From: Hyphomicrobiales bacterium
GTDB lineage: Bacteria > Pseudomonadota > Alphaproteobacteria > Rhizobiales > Beijerinckiaceae
Direction of reading: 5' to 3'
Assembly (NCBI GenBank): GCA_028290285.1
Contig: JAQGKD010000117.1
Location: forward strand, 1 to 64,000
Length of the DNA: 64,000 nucleotides
Shown one piece after another: positions 18,234 through 28,171 of this stretch; within the stretch, counting starts at the first letter, position 1; every line of letters begins with the position of its first letter. The position numbers and the translations under genes are program-made. Below the pieces are notes generated by a model. The model searched no databases and was not told where the DNA came from. It saw only the letters and a list, made by a program, of their open reading frames with translations.

Positions 18234-18827
18234 TCAGCCGGAAAGGCTGCCTTTGGTCGAAGGAATACGATCCTGCTGCCGAGGATCGATTGCAACGGCC
18301 ACACCGAGCGCCCGTGCGAGACCCTTGAAGCATGATTCGGCGATATGGTGGTCATTCAGCCCATAAAGCGTCTCGACATGCAGCGTGACCCCGGCGTGAA
18401 CCGTGAAGGCCTGGAAAAACTCCCGGACAAGATCGGTGTCGAAGTCCCCGATCTTGGGGTGATGGAACGTTGTGCGGAAAACGAGGAAGGGGCGGCCTGA
18501 AACATCCAGCGCGACGCGCGTCAGCACTTCATCCATTGGGAGGAGTACGTCCGAATAGCGGACAATCCCACGCATATCGCCGAGAGCCTGGCGAACCGCC
18601 TGGCCCAGAACGATGCCTACGTCCTCCACCGTGTGGTGCTGGTCAATGTGGAGATCACCATGCGCCACGATGTCGAGGTCGATCAGGCTATGACGCGCGA
18701 TCTGGTCGAGCATGTGGTCAAAGAAGCCGATCCCCGTCTGGATCGACGCGCTGCCGGATCCGTCAAGCTTGACCGTCGCCTTGATGTCGGTTTCGCGAGT
18801 TTTGCGCGAAAGTGTGGCGGAACGCAT
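18234..18827 (-). CDS. hisB: Imidazoleglycerol-phosphate dehydratase HisB
   Basis: 197-residue monofunctional dehydratase for step six of histidine synthesis, manganese-dependent. [15 protein letters not shown] and [18 protein letters not shown] give the first metal-binding His set, and [20 protein letters not shown] gives the second. ATG at 18827 ([10 protein letters not shown]) is chosen over a longer N terminus. First gene of the minus-strand his run. It diverges from hslV across 140 bases. Confidence 0.97.
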   Translation of the reverse strand: MRSATLSRKTRETDIKATVKLDGSGSASIQTGIGFFDHMLDQIARHSLIDLDIVAHGDLHIDQHHTVEDVGIVLGQAVRQALGDMRGIVRYSDVLLPMDEVLTRVALDVSGRPFLVFRTTFHHPKIGDFDTDLVREFFQAFTVHAGVTLHVETLYGLNDHHIAESCFKGLARALGVAVAIDPRQQDRIPSTKGSLSG

Positions 18828-18967
18828 TCTGATATCCTCGAAGGTTCGAGCGGCTTCTAGCAAGCCTAGTGCCGCATGGCTACCACCCCCTTGCGATGTG
18901 GAGCTCCGATTTATAGATCCTCTCCAGCTTCCTACCGCCGTTTCCCTCCATCAGGTCATGAGCACCC

Positions 18968-19543
18968 ATGCTGAATGCGCCCTCCTCGTCTCCGCAAAGC
19001 TGGCATGCCACGACCATTCTCATGGTGCGCAAAGGAGGCCGTACGGTGATCGGTGGAGATGGTCAGGTCAGTCTGGGCCAGACGATCATCAAGGGAAACG
19101 CCCGGAAAGTGCGCAGGTTGGGCAAGGGAGACGTCATCGCAGGCTTCGCCGGTGCGACTGCGGATGCCTTCGCTCTCTTCGAGAGGCTTGAGACGAAGCT
19201 AGAACAGTATCCCGGACAGCTCCTGCGGGCTTCCGTCGAGCTCGCCAAGGATTGGCGCACGGACCGTTACCTTCGGCGCCTTGAGGCCATGATGCTGGTG
19301 GCTGACTCGACCGTCGGGCTTGTCCTCACGGGGACAGGGGATGTGCTTGAGCCGGAGCAGACGCAACACGGCGCAGTCATGGCCATAGGTTCCGGCGGGA
19401 ATTATGCGCTGGCCGCCGCGCGCGCGCTGCTACCTGTTCAGGAGGACGCTGAACAGATTGTGCGTTCTGCGATGCAGATCGCGGCGGACATATGCGTCTA
19501 CACGAACGCCAATCTGGTGATCGAAACGATCGGGACACGCTGA
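18968..19543 (+). CDS. hslV: ATP-dependent protease subunit HslV (ClpQ)
   Basis: 191-residue N-terminal-threonine peptidase, proteasome-like. A propeptide ([14 protein letters not shown]) precedes the catalytic Thr in [32 protein letters not shown] and the sodium-site Gly/Ala region near [10 protein letters not shown] follow the family. ATG at 18968 gives the short propeptide that relatives have. It pairs with hslU, 29 bases downstream, and diverges from hisB, a common rhizobial arrangement. Confidence 0.97.
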   Translation: MLNAPSSSPQSWHATTILMVRKGGRTVIGGDGQVSLGQTIIKGNARKVRRLGKGDVIAGFAGATADAFALFERLETKLEQYPGQLLRASVELAKDWRTDRYLRRLEAMMLVADSTVGLVLTGTGDVLEPEQTQHGAVMAIGSGGNYALAAARALLPVQEDAEQIVRSAMQIAADICVYTNANLVIETIGTR

Positions 19544-19572
19544 TCTCGCAGAATATGTCGACAGGGATGCAT

Positions 19573-20880
19573 ATGACCGATTTTTCTCCTCGCGAGATCG
19601 TCTCCGAACTAGATCGCTACATCGTCGGGCAGGACGAAGCTAAACGAGCCGTTGCGATTGCACTGAGAAATCGTTGGCGCCGCCTTCAGCTGCAAGGCGC
19701 GATGCGGGAGGAGGTTCTCCCGAAAAACATTTTGATGATCGGCCCCACCGGCTGCGGCAAGACAGAAATAGCGCGACGTTTGGCGAAGCTTGCTGCGGCG
19801 CCATTCCTGAAGGTCGAGGCGACCAAATTTACGGAAGTCGGCTACGTCGGCCGCGACGTCGAACAGATCATCCGGGACCTTCTCGAAATCGGAATCGGTC
19901 TTGTTAAAGATCGAAAGCGCAAGGCTTTGGTCGCGAAGTCTCAGGCGGCTGCCGAAGAGCGCGTTCTGGACGCGCTGGTTGGAAAAACGGCGTCCGCTGC
20001 GACGCGCGAAAGCTTCCGACGCAAATTGCGTCAGGACGAACTCGACGACAAGGAAATTGACATCGAGATCGCGCAGTCGTCGTCATCGATGCCTATGTTC
20101 GAGCTCCCAAACATGCCGGGATCGTCCGTCGGGGCGATTTCCATTGGCGATATCTTCGGCAAAGCGTTGGGTGGCCGGACGAAGACCTTGCGCACCACGG
20201 TTAAGGAGGCCTATGCGCCCTTAATCGTCGAAGAAAGCGACAAGCTGCTCGACAACGATCAGATCGTCCAGGAAGCCATACGCGACGTCGAAAACAACGG
20301 CATCGTGTTCCTCGACGAAATCGACAAGATTTGCGCCCGCGAACATCGGGGCGGAGCCGACGTTTCTCGTGAGGGCGTCCAACGAGATCTGCTGCCCTTG
20401 ATCGAGGGCACGAATGTTGCAACCAAACACGGGACCGTAAAGACCGACCACATTCTTTTCATTGCCTCCGGCGCCTTTCATACTGCCAAGCCCTCCGATC
20501 TCCTGCCAGAACTGCAGGGCAGGCTGCCGATCCGCGTGGAACTCCGGCCGCTGGTCGAAGATGACTTTCGGCGCATTCTCGTCGAGACCGAAGCGAGCCT
20601 GGTCAAGCAATATGTCGCCCTCCTCCAGACGGAGGGCGTGTGCCTTGAATTTACCAGCGAGGGCATCGACGCCCTGGCGCGCATTGCCGTTCAGGTTAAT
20701 TCCACCGTCGAGAACATCGGTGCGCGGCGACTGCAGACGATCATGGAAAAGTTGCTGGAAGAGGTCAGCTTCACCGCGCCTGACAGGGTCGGCCAGTCGG
20801 TAACCATCGATGGCGCGTTCGTGGAACGCCAGATCGCCGATCTCGCCCGGAATGCCGATCTAAGCCGCTTCATTCTATGA
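19573..20880 (+). CDS. hslU: HslUV unfoldase ATPase subunit HslU (ClpY)
   Basis: 435-residue AAA+ unfoldase that feeds substrates to HslV. Walker A is GPTGCGKT (57-64). Walker B is [10 protein letters not shown], the pore loop sits in [13 protein letters not shown], and sensor 2 lies in [10 protein letters not shown]. The I domain (about 110-240) is present. ATG at 19573 follows AGGG and gives the family-typical [14 protein letters not shown]. In-frame ATGs at 19555 and 19567 are alternatives. Confidence 0.97.
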   Translation: MTDFSPREIVSELDRYIVGQDEAKRAVAIALRNRWRRLQLQGAMREEVLPKNILMIGPTGCGKTEIARRLAKLAAAPFLKVEATKFTEVGYVGRDVEQIIRDLLEIGIGLVKDRKRKALVAKSQAAAEERVLDALVGKTASAATRESFRRKLRQDELDDKEIDIEIAQSSSSMPMFELPNMPGSSVGAISIGDIFGKALGGRTKTLRTTVKEAYAPLIVEESDKLLDNDQIVQEAIRDVENNGIVFLDEIDKICAREHRGGADVSREGVQRDLLPLIEGTNVATKHGTVKTDHILFIASGAFHTAKPSDLLPELQGRLPIRVELRPLVEDDFRRILVETEASLVKQYVALLQTEGVCLEFTSEGIDALARIAVQVNSTVENIGARRLQTIMEKLLEEVSFTAPDRVGQSVTIDGAFVERQIADLARNADLSRFIL

Positions 20881-20984
20881 GCGCCGGTCGGGGAAGGACT
20901 TGGCCGTTCGGAGGGTCACTTGCCAGAGGTGCAGAGCTTTTGCGATAAGGCTGGCCTTGGCGATCGGCGGAGTTTCGTTCCCAC

Positions 20985-22019
20985 ATGCAAACATTTCCCC
21001 AGCTCGTCTTCTCGGGCGTCCAGCCGACCGGTAATTTGCATCTGGGCAATTACCTCGGAGCCATCACGAAGTTTGTGGCGCTTCAGGACACCCACGACTG
21101 CATCTACTGCGTGGTCGACCTTCATGCGATCACCGTGGCGCAGAAGCCTTCGGAGCTCACGTCGAACATTCGCGAAGTGACGGCTGCGTTCATTGCGGCT
21201 GGGATCGACCCCACGAAGCATATCGTCTTCAATCAAAGCCAGGTCGCCGAGCATGCGGAGCTGGCTTGGATCTTCAACTGCGTGGCGCGGATGGGCTGGC
21301 TCAACCGGATGACTCAATTCAAGGAGAAGGCCGGAAAAGATCGCGAGAATGCTTCGGTAGGGCTCTATGCCTATCCAACCCTGATGGCGGCGGACATTTT
21401 GGTCTATCGCGCGACGCATGTCCCGGTTGGCGAAGACCAGAAGCAACACCTGGAACTGGCACGCGATATCGCGCAAAAATTCAACAACGACTTCGTCTCG
21501 GGCAACCCGACTTTTGCCGAGGGTGAGGGCTTTTTCCCGCTTCCAGAGCCCCTGATTCAGGGCCCGGCGACGCGGGTGATGAGCCTCCGCGAAGGTTTGA
21601 AGAAGATGTCTAAGTCCGACCCTTCGGACAATTCGCGCATCAACCTCGCTGACGACGCCGATACGATCGCCCAGAAGATTCGCAAGGCCAAGACGGACCC
21701 GGACGCGCTGCCTTCCGTTCTGGAGGGGCTCGCCGGCCGGCCGGAGGCCGACAATCTCGTTGGGATTTTCGCCGCGCTCGATGGGCAGACCAAGCTTGAT
21801 GTGCTGCAGCAGTTCGGCGGGGGGAACTTTTCGACCTTCAAATCTGCCCTGATCGACCTGGCCGTGACCAAGCTAGCCCCTATCGGCAACGAGATGCGCC
21901 GTCTGCAGGCCGATACGACCTACATCGATTCGGTCCTTCGCGATGGGGCGAACAGGGCCCGTGTGCGGGCTTCGCAGACCATGGTGGCTGTCCGCGACAT
22001 CATGGGTTTCGTGCGCTGA
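20985..22019 (+). CDS. trpS: Tryptophanyl-tRNA synthetase
   Basis: 344-residue class Ic synthetase charging tRNA-Trp. The HIGH-type motif is HLGN (19-22, in [13 protein letters not shown]), and KMSKS is at 207-211 within [30 protein letters not shown] is the family block around residue 147. Start ATG at 20985 gives [16 protein letters not shown]. It is 104 bases past hslU. In several relatives trpS lies near murJ and uspA; here nfuA follows directly. Confidence 0.97.
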   Translation: MQTFPQLVFSGVQPTGNLHLGNYLGAITKFVALQDTHDCIYCVVDLHAITVAQKPSELTSNIREVTAAFIAAGIDPTKHIVFNQSQVAEHAELAWIFNCVARMGWLNRMTQFKEKAGKDRENASVGLYAYPTLMAADILVYRATHVPVGEDQKQHLELARDIAQKFNNDFVSGNPTFAEGEGFFPLPEPLIQGPATRVMSLREGLKKMSKSDPSDNSRINLADDADTIAQKIRKAKTDPDALPSVLEGLAGRPEADNLVGIFAALDGQTKLDVLQQFGGGNFSTFKSALIDLAVTKLAPIGNEMRRLQADTTYIDSVLRDGANRARVRASQTMVAVRDIMGFVR

Positions 22020-22063
22020 GGCTACGGCTGTTTTGTCGATGCGCCATTGATCTTCAGGGGTGC

Positions 22064-22089
22064 GAGGCCTTATCTGACGAGAAGGCCTC
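22064..22089 (+). repeat. Hairpin between trpS and the NifU-like gene
   Basis: GAGGCCTT (22064-22071) and AAGGCCTC (22082-22089) form a perfect eight-base stem with a ten-base loop. No T-run follows, so it is a poor intrinsic terminator. It could be an mRNA-stabilising or leader structure. Function unknown. Confidence 0.4.
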
Positions 22090-22143
22090 ACCGCGAGACC
22101 ACCATCCGAACGCCGGCCTTGAACCGGACGCTGGGAGATTGTC

Positions 22144-22713
22144 ATGTTCATCCAGACCGAAGCCACGCCTAATCCTGCGACCCTCAAGTTCCTTCCGGGA
22201 CGAGAAGTCCTGCCCAGCGGCACGCTTGAAATGGGCGATATCGCCAGTGCTTCCAAGTCGCCTTTGGCAGGCGCGCTTTTCGCTATTCCCGGCGTGTCAG
22301 GCGTGTTCTTCGGCTCGGATTTCATCTCCGTAAGCAAATCAGACGGAGACTGGCAGCACCTCAAGCCCTCGATCCTCGGCGCGATCATGGAGCATTATGT
22401 TTCCGGGGTGCCGTTGCTCGTTGAGGACCTTTCCGGTGAAGCAACCGGCGCGGGCGAAGGGGACGAGTTCTTTGCGCCCCAGGACGCGGAAACCGTGGCC
22501 ACCATAAAGGAATTGCTCGAGACGCGAATTCGCCCCGCTGTTGCCAGCGACGGCGGCGACATCACTTTCCGTGGTTTTCGGGACGGGACTGTCTATCTCA
22601 GCATGAAAGGCGCTTGTTCAGGCTGCCCGTCGTCTACGGCGACGCTGAAGAATGGCATTCAGAACTTGCTAAAGCACTTCCTCCCTGATGTTCAGAGCGT
22701 CGAACAGATTTGA
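22144..22713 (+). CDS. NifU/Nfu family iron-sulfur carrier
   Basis: 189-residue Fe-S scaffold or carrier. An Nfu N-terminal domain (MFIQTEATPNPATLKFLPG, about 1-88) is joined to a C-terminal NifU domain with the cluster-binding CSGC motif (Cys158 and Cys161). Nfu proteins pass 4Fe-4S clusters to client enzymes; MiaB is one such client and is encoded 1.3 kb downstream. ATG at 22144 fits the family start. Conserved position upstream of tsaB in this order. Confidence 0.94.
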   Translation: MFIQTEATPNPATLKFLPGREVLPSGTLEMGDIASASKSPLAGALFAIPGVSGVFFGSDFISVSKSDGDWQHLKPSILGAIMEHYVSGVPLLVEDLSGEATGAGEGDEFFAPQDAETVATIKELLETRIRPAVASDGGDITFRGFRDGTVYLSMKGACSGCPSSTATLKNGIQNLLKHFLPDVQSVEQI

Positions 22714-22755
22714 TCAAGTGATGGACTTCCAGCCCCTGGGGAGTGTCTCGGTGCG

Positions 22756-23445
22756 ATGAAGATTCTGGCGATCGACACGGCACACCCAGCCGTTTCCGCC
22801 TGTCTGCTCTCTGGCAGCAGCAGCGGGCCGCTCGCGCTTGAGACGCTTGCCATGGTGCGAGGACATTCCGACGCGCTGCTGCCGCTGATCGAACGCGTCA
22901 TGGCCGCTGGTGACCTGCGGTTCGATGCTCTTGAGCGGATAGCTGTTGTGGTGGGCCCGGGATCATTTACTGGGATCCGGATCGGCATTGCCGCAGCGAG
23001 GGCTATCGGGCTGGCTTGCGGTATTCCCGTTGTAGGCGTCTCGTCGCTCGCGGCCTTCGCGGCTCCGTTGATCGGACGTAGCGGTGGGGCGGTCGTGGCC
23101 GCGGGTGTGGATGCCAAGCACGGCCACATCTACGTCCAGGGCTATGGCCCGCAGGGGCAGAATGTCCTTTCGGCCCGGCTCGCCACGGTGCGGGATGCCG
23201 TGCGTGCCCTGGGATCGGGACCCCTGAAACTCACGGGGTCAGGCGCCCCAATGATGGCCATCGAGGCTTGGTCCATGGGAATGGAAGCCGAGGTCGTCGG
23301 GCAAACCGTGGCGCCCGACATCGTCTATGTTGGCCACCTTGGAACTTTGGCCGACCCGGCAAGAAGCATGGCTCGGCCATATTATCTAAAGGCGCCGGAC
23401 GCACAGCCTCAGTCCAAGGGCATCGTTGCCCGCGTAGCGAGCTGA
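22756..23445 (+). CDS. tsaB: tRNA threonylcarbamoyladenosine synthesis protein TsaB
   Basis: 229-residue ASKHA-fold protein that partners TsaD and TsaE for t6A37 formation on tRNAs reading ANN codons. It opens MKILAIDTAHPAVSACLL, and VVGPGSFTGIRIGIAAARAI is the family motif. The stop is followed two bases later by the first possible rimI start. tsaB-rimI pairing is widespread. Confidence 0.95.
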   Translation: MKILAIDTAHPAVSACLLSGSSSGPLALETLAMVRGHSDALLPLIERVMAAGDLRFDALERIAVVVGPGSFTGIRIGIAAARAIGLACGIPVVGVSSLAAFAAPLIGRSGGAVVAAGVDAKHGHIYVQGYGPQGQNVLSARLATVRDAVRALGSGPLKLTGSGAPMMAIEAWSMGMEAEVVGQTVAPDIVYVGHLGTLADPARSMARPYYLKAPDAQPQSKGIVARVAS

Positions 23446-23449
23446 ATTG

Positions 23450-23935
23450 ATGCTGTGGCCAGCATCGTGGCGTCGGTCGCCACCGACCATCCGTAGGCTT
23501 GACGACGCATGGGCGCCGGCCTGCGCCGCCATCCACGGAAGTGCTTTTGCTCGGCCATGGAGCCGCGACGAAGTTGAACAGCTTATAAGCCAGCGTGAGG
23601 TGCTGTCGGATGCTGCGATGACGGGAAAAGGAAAGACACTGGTTGGTTTCGTGATGTCACGGATTGCGCCGCCGGAAGCCGAAATCCTCACGATCGCGGT
23701 CGATCTGGGCCAGAGAAAAAGGGGAATTGGCCGTACTTTGCTCAGCCACCACCTATCCCGGCTGGCTGCGTCAGGCATCAACTGCGTTTTTCTCGAGGTT
23801 GACGAGGGCAATGTCCCGGCTCTGAAACTCTACAAGGGGTTGGGCTTCGAGAAGGTGGGCCAGCGGCCTGGCTACTATGCGATGAAGGACGGCACTCGTG
23901 CGACCGCGCTGGTCCTGCGGGCCGATATCGACTGA
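23450..23935 (+). CDS. rimI: Ribosomal-protein-alanine N-acetyltransferase RimI
   Basis: 161-residue GNAT acetyltransferase. The acetyl-CoA loop is QRKRGIGRTLLSHHL (about 91-105). VDEGNVPALKLYKGLGFEKVG is the conserved tail, and RPGYYAMKDG follows. RimI acetylates the N terminus of ribosomal protein S18 in E. coli. ATG at 23450 follows an in-frame TTG at 23447. It is directly downstream of tsaB. In many rhizobia a fur/mur gene comes next, but here only 120 non-coding bases precede miaB. Confidence 0.92.
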   Translation: MLWPASWRRSPPTIRRLDDAWAPACAAIHGSAFARPWSRDEVEQLISQREVLSDAAMTGKGKTLVGFVMSRIAPPEAEILTIAVDLGQRKRGIGRTLLSHHLSRLAASGINCVFLEVDEGNVPALKLYKGLGFEKVGQRPGYYAMKDGTRATALVLRADID

Positions 23936-24055
23936 TCAGTTTTATTTGAAAATGGCCAGATCACACTGGATGCGGCCAAAACTTCGCATATCCTGCGAAG
24001 GTGCTGCTAAAGAGAGTGATGGCGCCAGAAACCGGAAAGCGAAGGTAGAGCCCGC

Positions 24056-25477
24056 TTGGACAGATACACAACCGATGAACCCGTCGCGCCCTCAATGGCT
24101 GGAGACAGGGCTGACGTGGCGGCCGTCCGCCGCAAGTTATTCGTGAAGTCCTACGGCTGCCAGATGAACGCCTACGATGCCACGCGGATGGCTGACGTTC
24201 TCGCCCCCGAAGGTTACGAGGAAACCACGGAAATCACAGAAGCTGATCTCGTGATCCTCAACACCTGCCATATTCGCGAGCGAGCAGCGGAAAAGATTTT
24301 CTCCGAGCTTGGAAAAGTGCGAATCGTGAAGGAAGAACGCCACGCCCGTGGCCTCACGACGAAGATCGCAGTTGCCGGATGCGTGGCGCAAGCTGAAGGG
24401 GCTGAAATTTTCCGTCGTCAGAAAGCAGTCGATCTTGTGGTCGGGCCGCAGAGCTATCACCGCTTGCCCGAAATGTTGCGCGAAGCGGAAGGCTCGACAT
24501 CGGTTCTTGATACTGATTTCCCGCTCGAAGATAAGTTTGGCCAACTTCAGCCGCCGTCCCGTTCGAAAATTGCGAGCCGAGGCGTCAGCGCTTTCGTGAC
24601 GATCCAGGAAGGCTGCGACAAGTTCTGCACTTTCTGTGTCGTGCCCTACACGCGCGGTGCGGAGATGTCTCGGCCGGTGGCTCAGATCGCCGGAGAGGTC
24701 GAACACCTGGTTTCCGCTGGGGTCCGCGAAGTCACGCTTCTGGGCCAGAACGTCAACGCCTATCACGGCCATGATAGCGCCGGCGGCAACTGCTCGCTGG
24801 CCACACTGGTCGTTGAACTCTCCCGGATCCCGGGCTTGAGGCGGCTGCGCTACATGACAAGTCACCCTAACGATATGTCCGAAGATCTGATCGCCGCTCA
24901 TGCGGGCGAAACAGCTCTGATGCCTTTCCTTCATTTGCCGGTTCAATCGGGCTCGGATCGAATCCTGGGGTCGATGAACAGAAAGCACAGTGCCCAAAGC
25001 TACCTCGATCTGATCGCGCGCATTCGCCTCGTTCGCCCCGACATCGCTCTGTCTTCCGATTTTATCGTCGGCTTTCCCGGCGAAACCGAAGCGGATTTCC
25101 AGGCGACGCTCGATCTCGTCAGCACAGTTGGCTATGCGAGCACTTACTTCTTCAAATATTCGATGCGCCCCGGCACACCGGGTGCGCAGATGCCCGATCA
25201 GGTCGCTGAATCGGTCAAGAGCGAGCGTCTGGCGCGGCTGCAGGTCCTTGCTGACGGGCAACGCCGCGCATTCAATGCGTCCGCCGTCGGACGTACCATG
25301 GACGTCCTCTTCGAGAAGAAGGGACGTCACCCGGGCCAGATTGCCGGCAAGACTCCCTATATGCAGGCCGTACAGGTTGACGGAGCGGACCACCTCATCG
25401 GTGAAGTTGCCGCTGTGGAGGTGATCGGTACGAGCTCCAATTCATTGTTTGGCCGGTTGGTCGAACACAGGTCGTGA
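24056..25477 (+). CDS. miaB: tRNA-2-methylthio-N6-dimethylallyladenosine synthase MiaB
   Basis: 473-residue radical-SAM methylthiotransferase acting on i6A37 of tRNA. The UPF0004 domain has Cys35, Cys71 and Cys109 for the auxiliary 4Fe-4S cluster. The radical-SAM motif CDKFCTFC gives Cys187, Cys191 and Cys194, and a TRAM domain is C-terminal. TTG at 24056 is favoured, with GAAGG eight bases upstream. The in-frame ATG at 24095 lacks a ribosome site and shortens the N terminus by 13 residues. phoH follows with a GTGA overlap. Confidence 0.96.
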   Translation: MDRYTTDEPVAPSMAGDRADVAAVRRKLFVKSYGCQMNAYDATRMADVLAPEGYEETTEITEADLVILNTCHIRERAAEKIFSELGKVRIVKEERHARGLTTKIAVAGCVAQAEGAEIFRRQKAVDLVVGPQSYHRLPEMLREAEGSTSVLDTDFPLEDKFGQLQPPSRSKIASRGVSAFVTIQEGCDKFCTFCVVPYTRGAEMSRPVAQIAGEVEHLVSAGVREVTLLGQNVNAYHGHDSAGGNCSLATLVVELSRIPGLRRLRYMTSHPNDMSEDLIAAHAGETALMPFLHLPVQSGSDRILGSMNRKHSAQSYLDLIARIRLVRPDIALSSDFIVGFPGETEADFQATLDLVSTVGYASTYFFKYSMRPGTPGAQMPDQVAESVKSERLARLQVLADGQRRAFNASAVGRTMDVLFEKKGRHPGQIAGKTPYMQAVQVDGADHLIGEVAAVEVIGTSSNSLFGRLVEHRS

Positions 25478-26571
25478 ACCGTGGCAAAGGGGATGCGCGC
25501 TTGAGATCATCTGAAAAGACAGGAACCGCTCATCGTTCCGCTCCCTCGACGGAAGGCGCCGCTGCGGCGACCCTCGGCGGACAGGAAATTGCCGAGGTCA
25601 CACTGGCTTTCGACGACAATCGTTTCGCCTCGCTCGTGATCGGCCATTACGATCAGAACCTGGCCCGGATCGAGCGGCGCCTGGGCGTCTCTGCGCATGC
25701 CAATGGAAACCATGTTACCATAAAGGGACCGCAGGATGCCTGCGATCATGCCCGCCGGGTTCTGGAAAACCTCTACGCACGCGTGAAAGCGGGTCAGGCC
25801 CTCACGCTCGGAGATGTAGACGGCGCTGTCCAGGAAGGCGCGCTCCAAGGGAGCCTCTTTCCTAAGGAACAGGAGGCCGCGCGTACAAGCTTCGAACAGG
25901 TCACAACGCGCAAGCGCGGCGCAGTTCGCGCGCGTAACGCGGCTCAGGATCTCTATCTCCACGCGCTGAAGCGAAACGAGCTGGTCTTCGCCGAGGGGCC
26001 TGCTGGCACGGGCAAAACCTGGCTGGCCGTCGGCCACGCAGTATCCCTTCTTGAGCAGGGCGTCGTCGAACGGCTCATACTCTCGCGTCCTGCCGTGGAA
26101 GCTGGCGAGAGATTGGGATTTCTTCCCGGCGACATGCGGGAGAAAGTCGATCCCTATATGAGGCCGATCTTCGATGCGCTCTACGACTTCATGGACGGTC
26201 GAATGGTCGAGCGCGGCCTTCAGACCGGCATGATCGAAGTGGCGCCTCTCGCATTCATGCGGGGACGGACCCTCACCAGCGCGTGCGTGCTGCTGGACGA
26301 AGCCCAGAATGCGACGTCCATGCAGATGAAGATGTTTCTGACGCGCTTGGGTGAAGGCTCGCGCATGATCGTGACCGGTGACCCGACTCAGACAGATTTG
26401 CTTCCGGGTCAAAAGTCCGGGCTCAGCGAAGCCATAACTTTGCTCTCGGAACTTGAGGGGATAGGCCACGTCAGGTTCCGAGATGTGGATGTCGTCCGAC
26501 ACGATCTCGTGCGTCGCATCGTGGGTGCCTACGAAGCCGCCGCTCCGGTCGCAGGTAGGCCTGCAACATGA
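25474..26571 (+). CDS. PhoH-like ATPase (YbeZ)
   Basis: 365-residue P-loop ATPase of the PhoH/YbeZ group. A KH-like region (about 55-105) precedes the Walker A loop GPAGTGKT (175-182) and Walker [27 protein letters not shown] is a family block. YbeZ partners YbeY in RNA and ribosome quality control. GTG at 25474 overlaps the miaB stop (GTGA). ybeY follows with a four-base overlap, preserving the ybeZ-ybeY-corC-lnt order. Confidence 0.95.
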   Translation: MNRGKGDARLRSSEKTGTAHRSAPSTEGAAAATLGGQEIAEVTLAFDDNRFASLVIGHYDQNLARIERRLGVSAHANGNHVTIKGPQDACDHARRVLENLYARVKAGQALTLGDVDGAVQEGALQGSLFPKEQEAARTSFEQVTTRKRGAVRARNAAQDLYLHALKRNELVFAEGPAGTGKTWLAVGHAVSLLEQGVVERLILSRPAVEAGERLGFLPGDMREKVDPYMRPIFDALYDFMDGRMVERGLQTGMIEVAPLAFMRGRTLTSACVLLDEAQNATSMQMKMFLTRLGEGSRMIVTGDPTQTDLLPGQKSGLSEAITLLSELEGIGHVRFRDVDVVRHDLVRRIVGAYEAAAPVAGRPAT

Positions 26572-27068
26572 CTCTCGATGTCGATGTGAGCGTAGAAGCC
26601 GACGCATGGTCGGCTGTCGCAGATCTGCACGACCTGTCGCACAATGCCATTCATGCTGTTTTGACGGAGACCGGCGAGGCTGTTGCGCCTGACGCGGAGG
26701 TCAGTCTGCTCTTCTGCGATGATGAGAAGATACGAGAACTGAACAAGGCATGGCGTGGCATGGACAAGCCGACCAATGTTCTTTCGTTTCCCGCAGTTCA
26801 ACCCGGTCACGTCGCGAAAGCGCCACTGCTTGGCGACATCGTCATCGCTTTCGAAACGGTCCAGCGCGAAAGCCTCGAGGAGAACAAGCACCTGAGCGAC
26901 CATGTCTCTCACATGGTCGTGCACGGCTTCCTCCACCTGCTCGGCTACGATCATGAAAGTGACGCGGATGCAGACAAAATGGAATCAGCGGAGCAGCGGA
27001 TTCTCGCGCGCCTTGGCATCGCTGACCCTTATGCTTCTACCGTACCCGTTGGAGATGATCAGCGATGA
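26568..27068 (+). CDS. ybeY: Endoribonuclease YbeY
   Basis: 166-residue zinc endoribonuclease needed for rRNA maturation and ribosome quality control. The metal motif HGFLHLLGYDH (H3xH5xH type) is intact, and NVLSFPA is the other family mark. ATG at 26568 overlaps the phoH stop. Its own stop overlaps the corC ATG at 27065. The chain of four-base overlaps implies a single, coupled transcript. Confidence 0.96.
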   Translation: MTLDVDVSVEADAWSAVADLHDLSHNAIHAVLTETGEAVAPDAEVSLLFCDDEKIRELNKAWRGMDKPTNVLSFPAVQPGHVAKAPLLGDIVIAFETVQRESLEENKHLSDHVSHMVVHGFLHLLGYDHESDADADKMESAEQRILARLGIADPYASTVPVGDDQR

Positions 27069-28111
27069 GTCCGACCGATCGCGAGCCGGGCTCGCCGGGC
27101 GAAGCTAGATCCGAGCGAACGAGCCTCGTCGATCGCATGCGCGCCTTGTTTGGTTTCAGCGCTGCGTCCATCCGAGATGACATAGAGGATGCGCTTGACG
27201 ATACATCCGCGACGGGAGACTTCACGCCGCAAGAGCGGGCAATGCTCAAGAATGTTCTCGGCCTGCACGAACTGCGTGTTCAGGACGTGATGGTGCCGCG
27301 TGCTGACATTATCGCGGTCGCGCTTGAGGATACGCTGGGCGACGTATTGTCGGTATTCCGGACAGCTGGTCATTCGCGTTTGCCGGTTCATGGAGAGACT
27401 CTGGATGATCCCAGAGGCATGGTCCACATTCGCGATTTCGTCGATTACATCGCAAAGTCGGCCGAAACGTTCCTGAACACCTCACCAATACCAACAGGAC
27501 AACCGGGCGAAGACCGTGAAACGATGCGACAGACGATCGTGCGTCTGCGCGGCATCGGGGAACTGGATCTGTCGCTTCCCTTGTCCAAGGCGGGGGTCGT
27601 CCGCCCGGTTCTGTTCGTTCCTCCCTCCATGCCTGCTCTCGATCTACTTGTGAAAATGCAGGCGACTCGGACGCACATGGCTCTGGTCATTGACGAATAT
27701 GGAGGCACCGATGGCCTCGCTTCGATTGAAGACATCGTTGAGATGATCGTCGGCGACATTGAGGACGAGCACGACGAGGATGATCACCCCAAGATCGATC
27801 AGGCCGCAGACGGAAGCTGGGTGGTGGATGCACGCGCCAGTCTCGAAGACTTGTCCGCGGCCTTGGCCGTCGATCTGGCGTCCATCTTTGCGGAAGATGA
27901 TGTCGATACTCTAGGCGGCCTCGTGACGACAGTTGCGGGCCGCGTGCCCTCCCGCGGCGAGATCGTCGTGTCGCCAGAAAACTTCGAGTTTGAGATACTG
28001 GATGCAGATCCACGCCGTGTGAAGCGGGTGCGGATCCGACGCCTCGGGGATGACCAAAAATCCTCAAACGAAGCGCCGCTCCAAGACCTCGGGCGAATTC
28101 AGGACAAGTGA
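27065..28111 (+). CDS. CorC/HlyC-type CBS-domain protein
   Basis: 348 residues. Two CBS domains (about 70-195, starting LHELRVQDVMVPRADIIAV) are followed by a CorC/HlyC transporter-associated domain (about 230-325, with VVDARASLEDL and DTLGGLVTTVAGRVP). There are no membrane helices, so it is the soluble CorC type linked to magnesium/cobalt handling rather than the DUF21 membrane form. ATG at 27065 overlaps ybeY. lnt follows, the usual partner. Confidence 0.93.
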   Translation: MSPTDREPGSPGEARSERTSLVDRMRALFGFSAASIRDDIEDALDDTSATGDFTPQERAMLKNVLGLHELRVQDVMVPRADIIAVALEDTLGDVLSVFRTAGHSRLPVHGETLDDPRGMVHIRDFVDYIAKSAETFLNTSPIPTGQPGEDRETMRQTIVRLRGIGELDLSLPLSKAGVVRPVLFVPPSMPALDLLVKMQATRTHMALVIDEYGGTDGLASIEDIVEMIVGDIEDEHDEDDHPKIDQAADGSWVVDARASLEDLSAALAVDLASIFAEDDVDTLGGLVTTVAGRVPSRGEIVVSPENFEFEILDADPRRVKRVRIRRLGDDQKSSNEAPLQDLGRIQDK

Positions 28112-28171
28112 GATTCCACGAGCCGCACCGAGTTTCGGATAGACGTCTGTTGCTGCGCAAAATGAGACGAA

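Noticed and set aside
24137-25393. 418-codon minus-strand frame across miaB
   Set aside because: MiaB has all cluster cysteines on the plus strand; the antisense frame has no recognisable domain.
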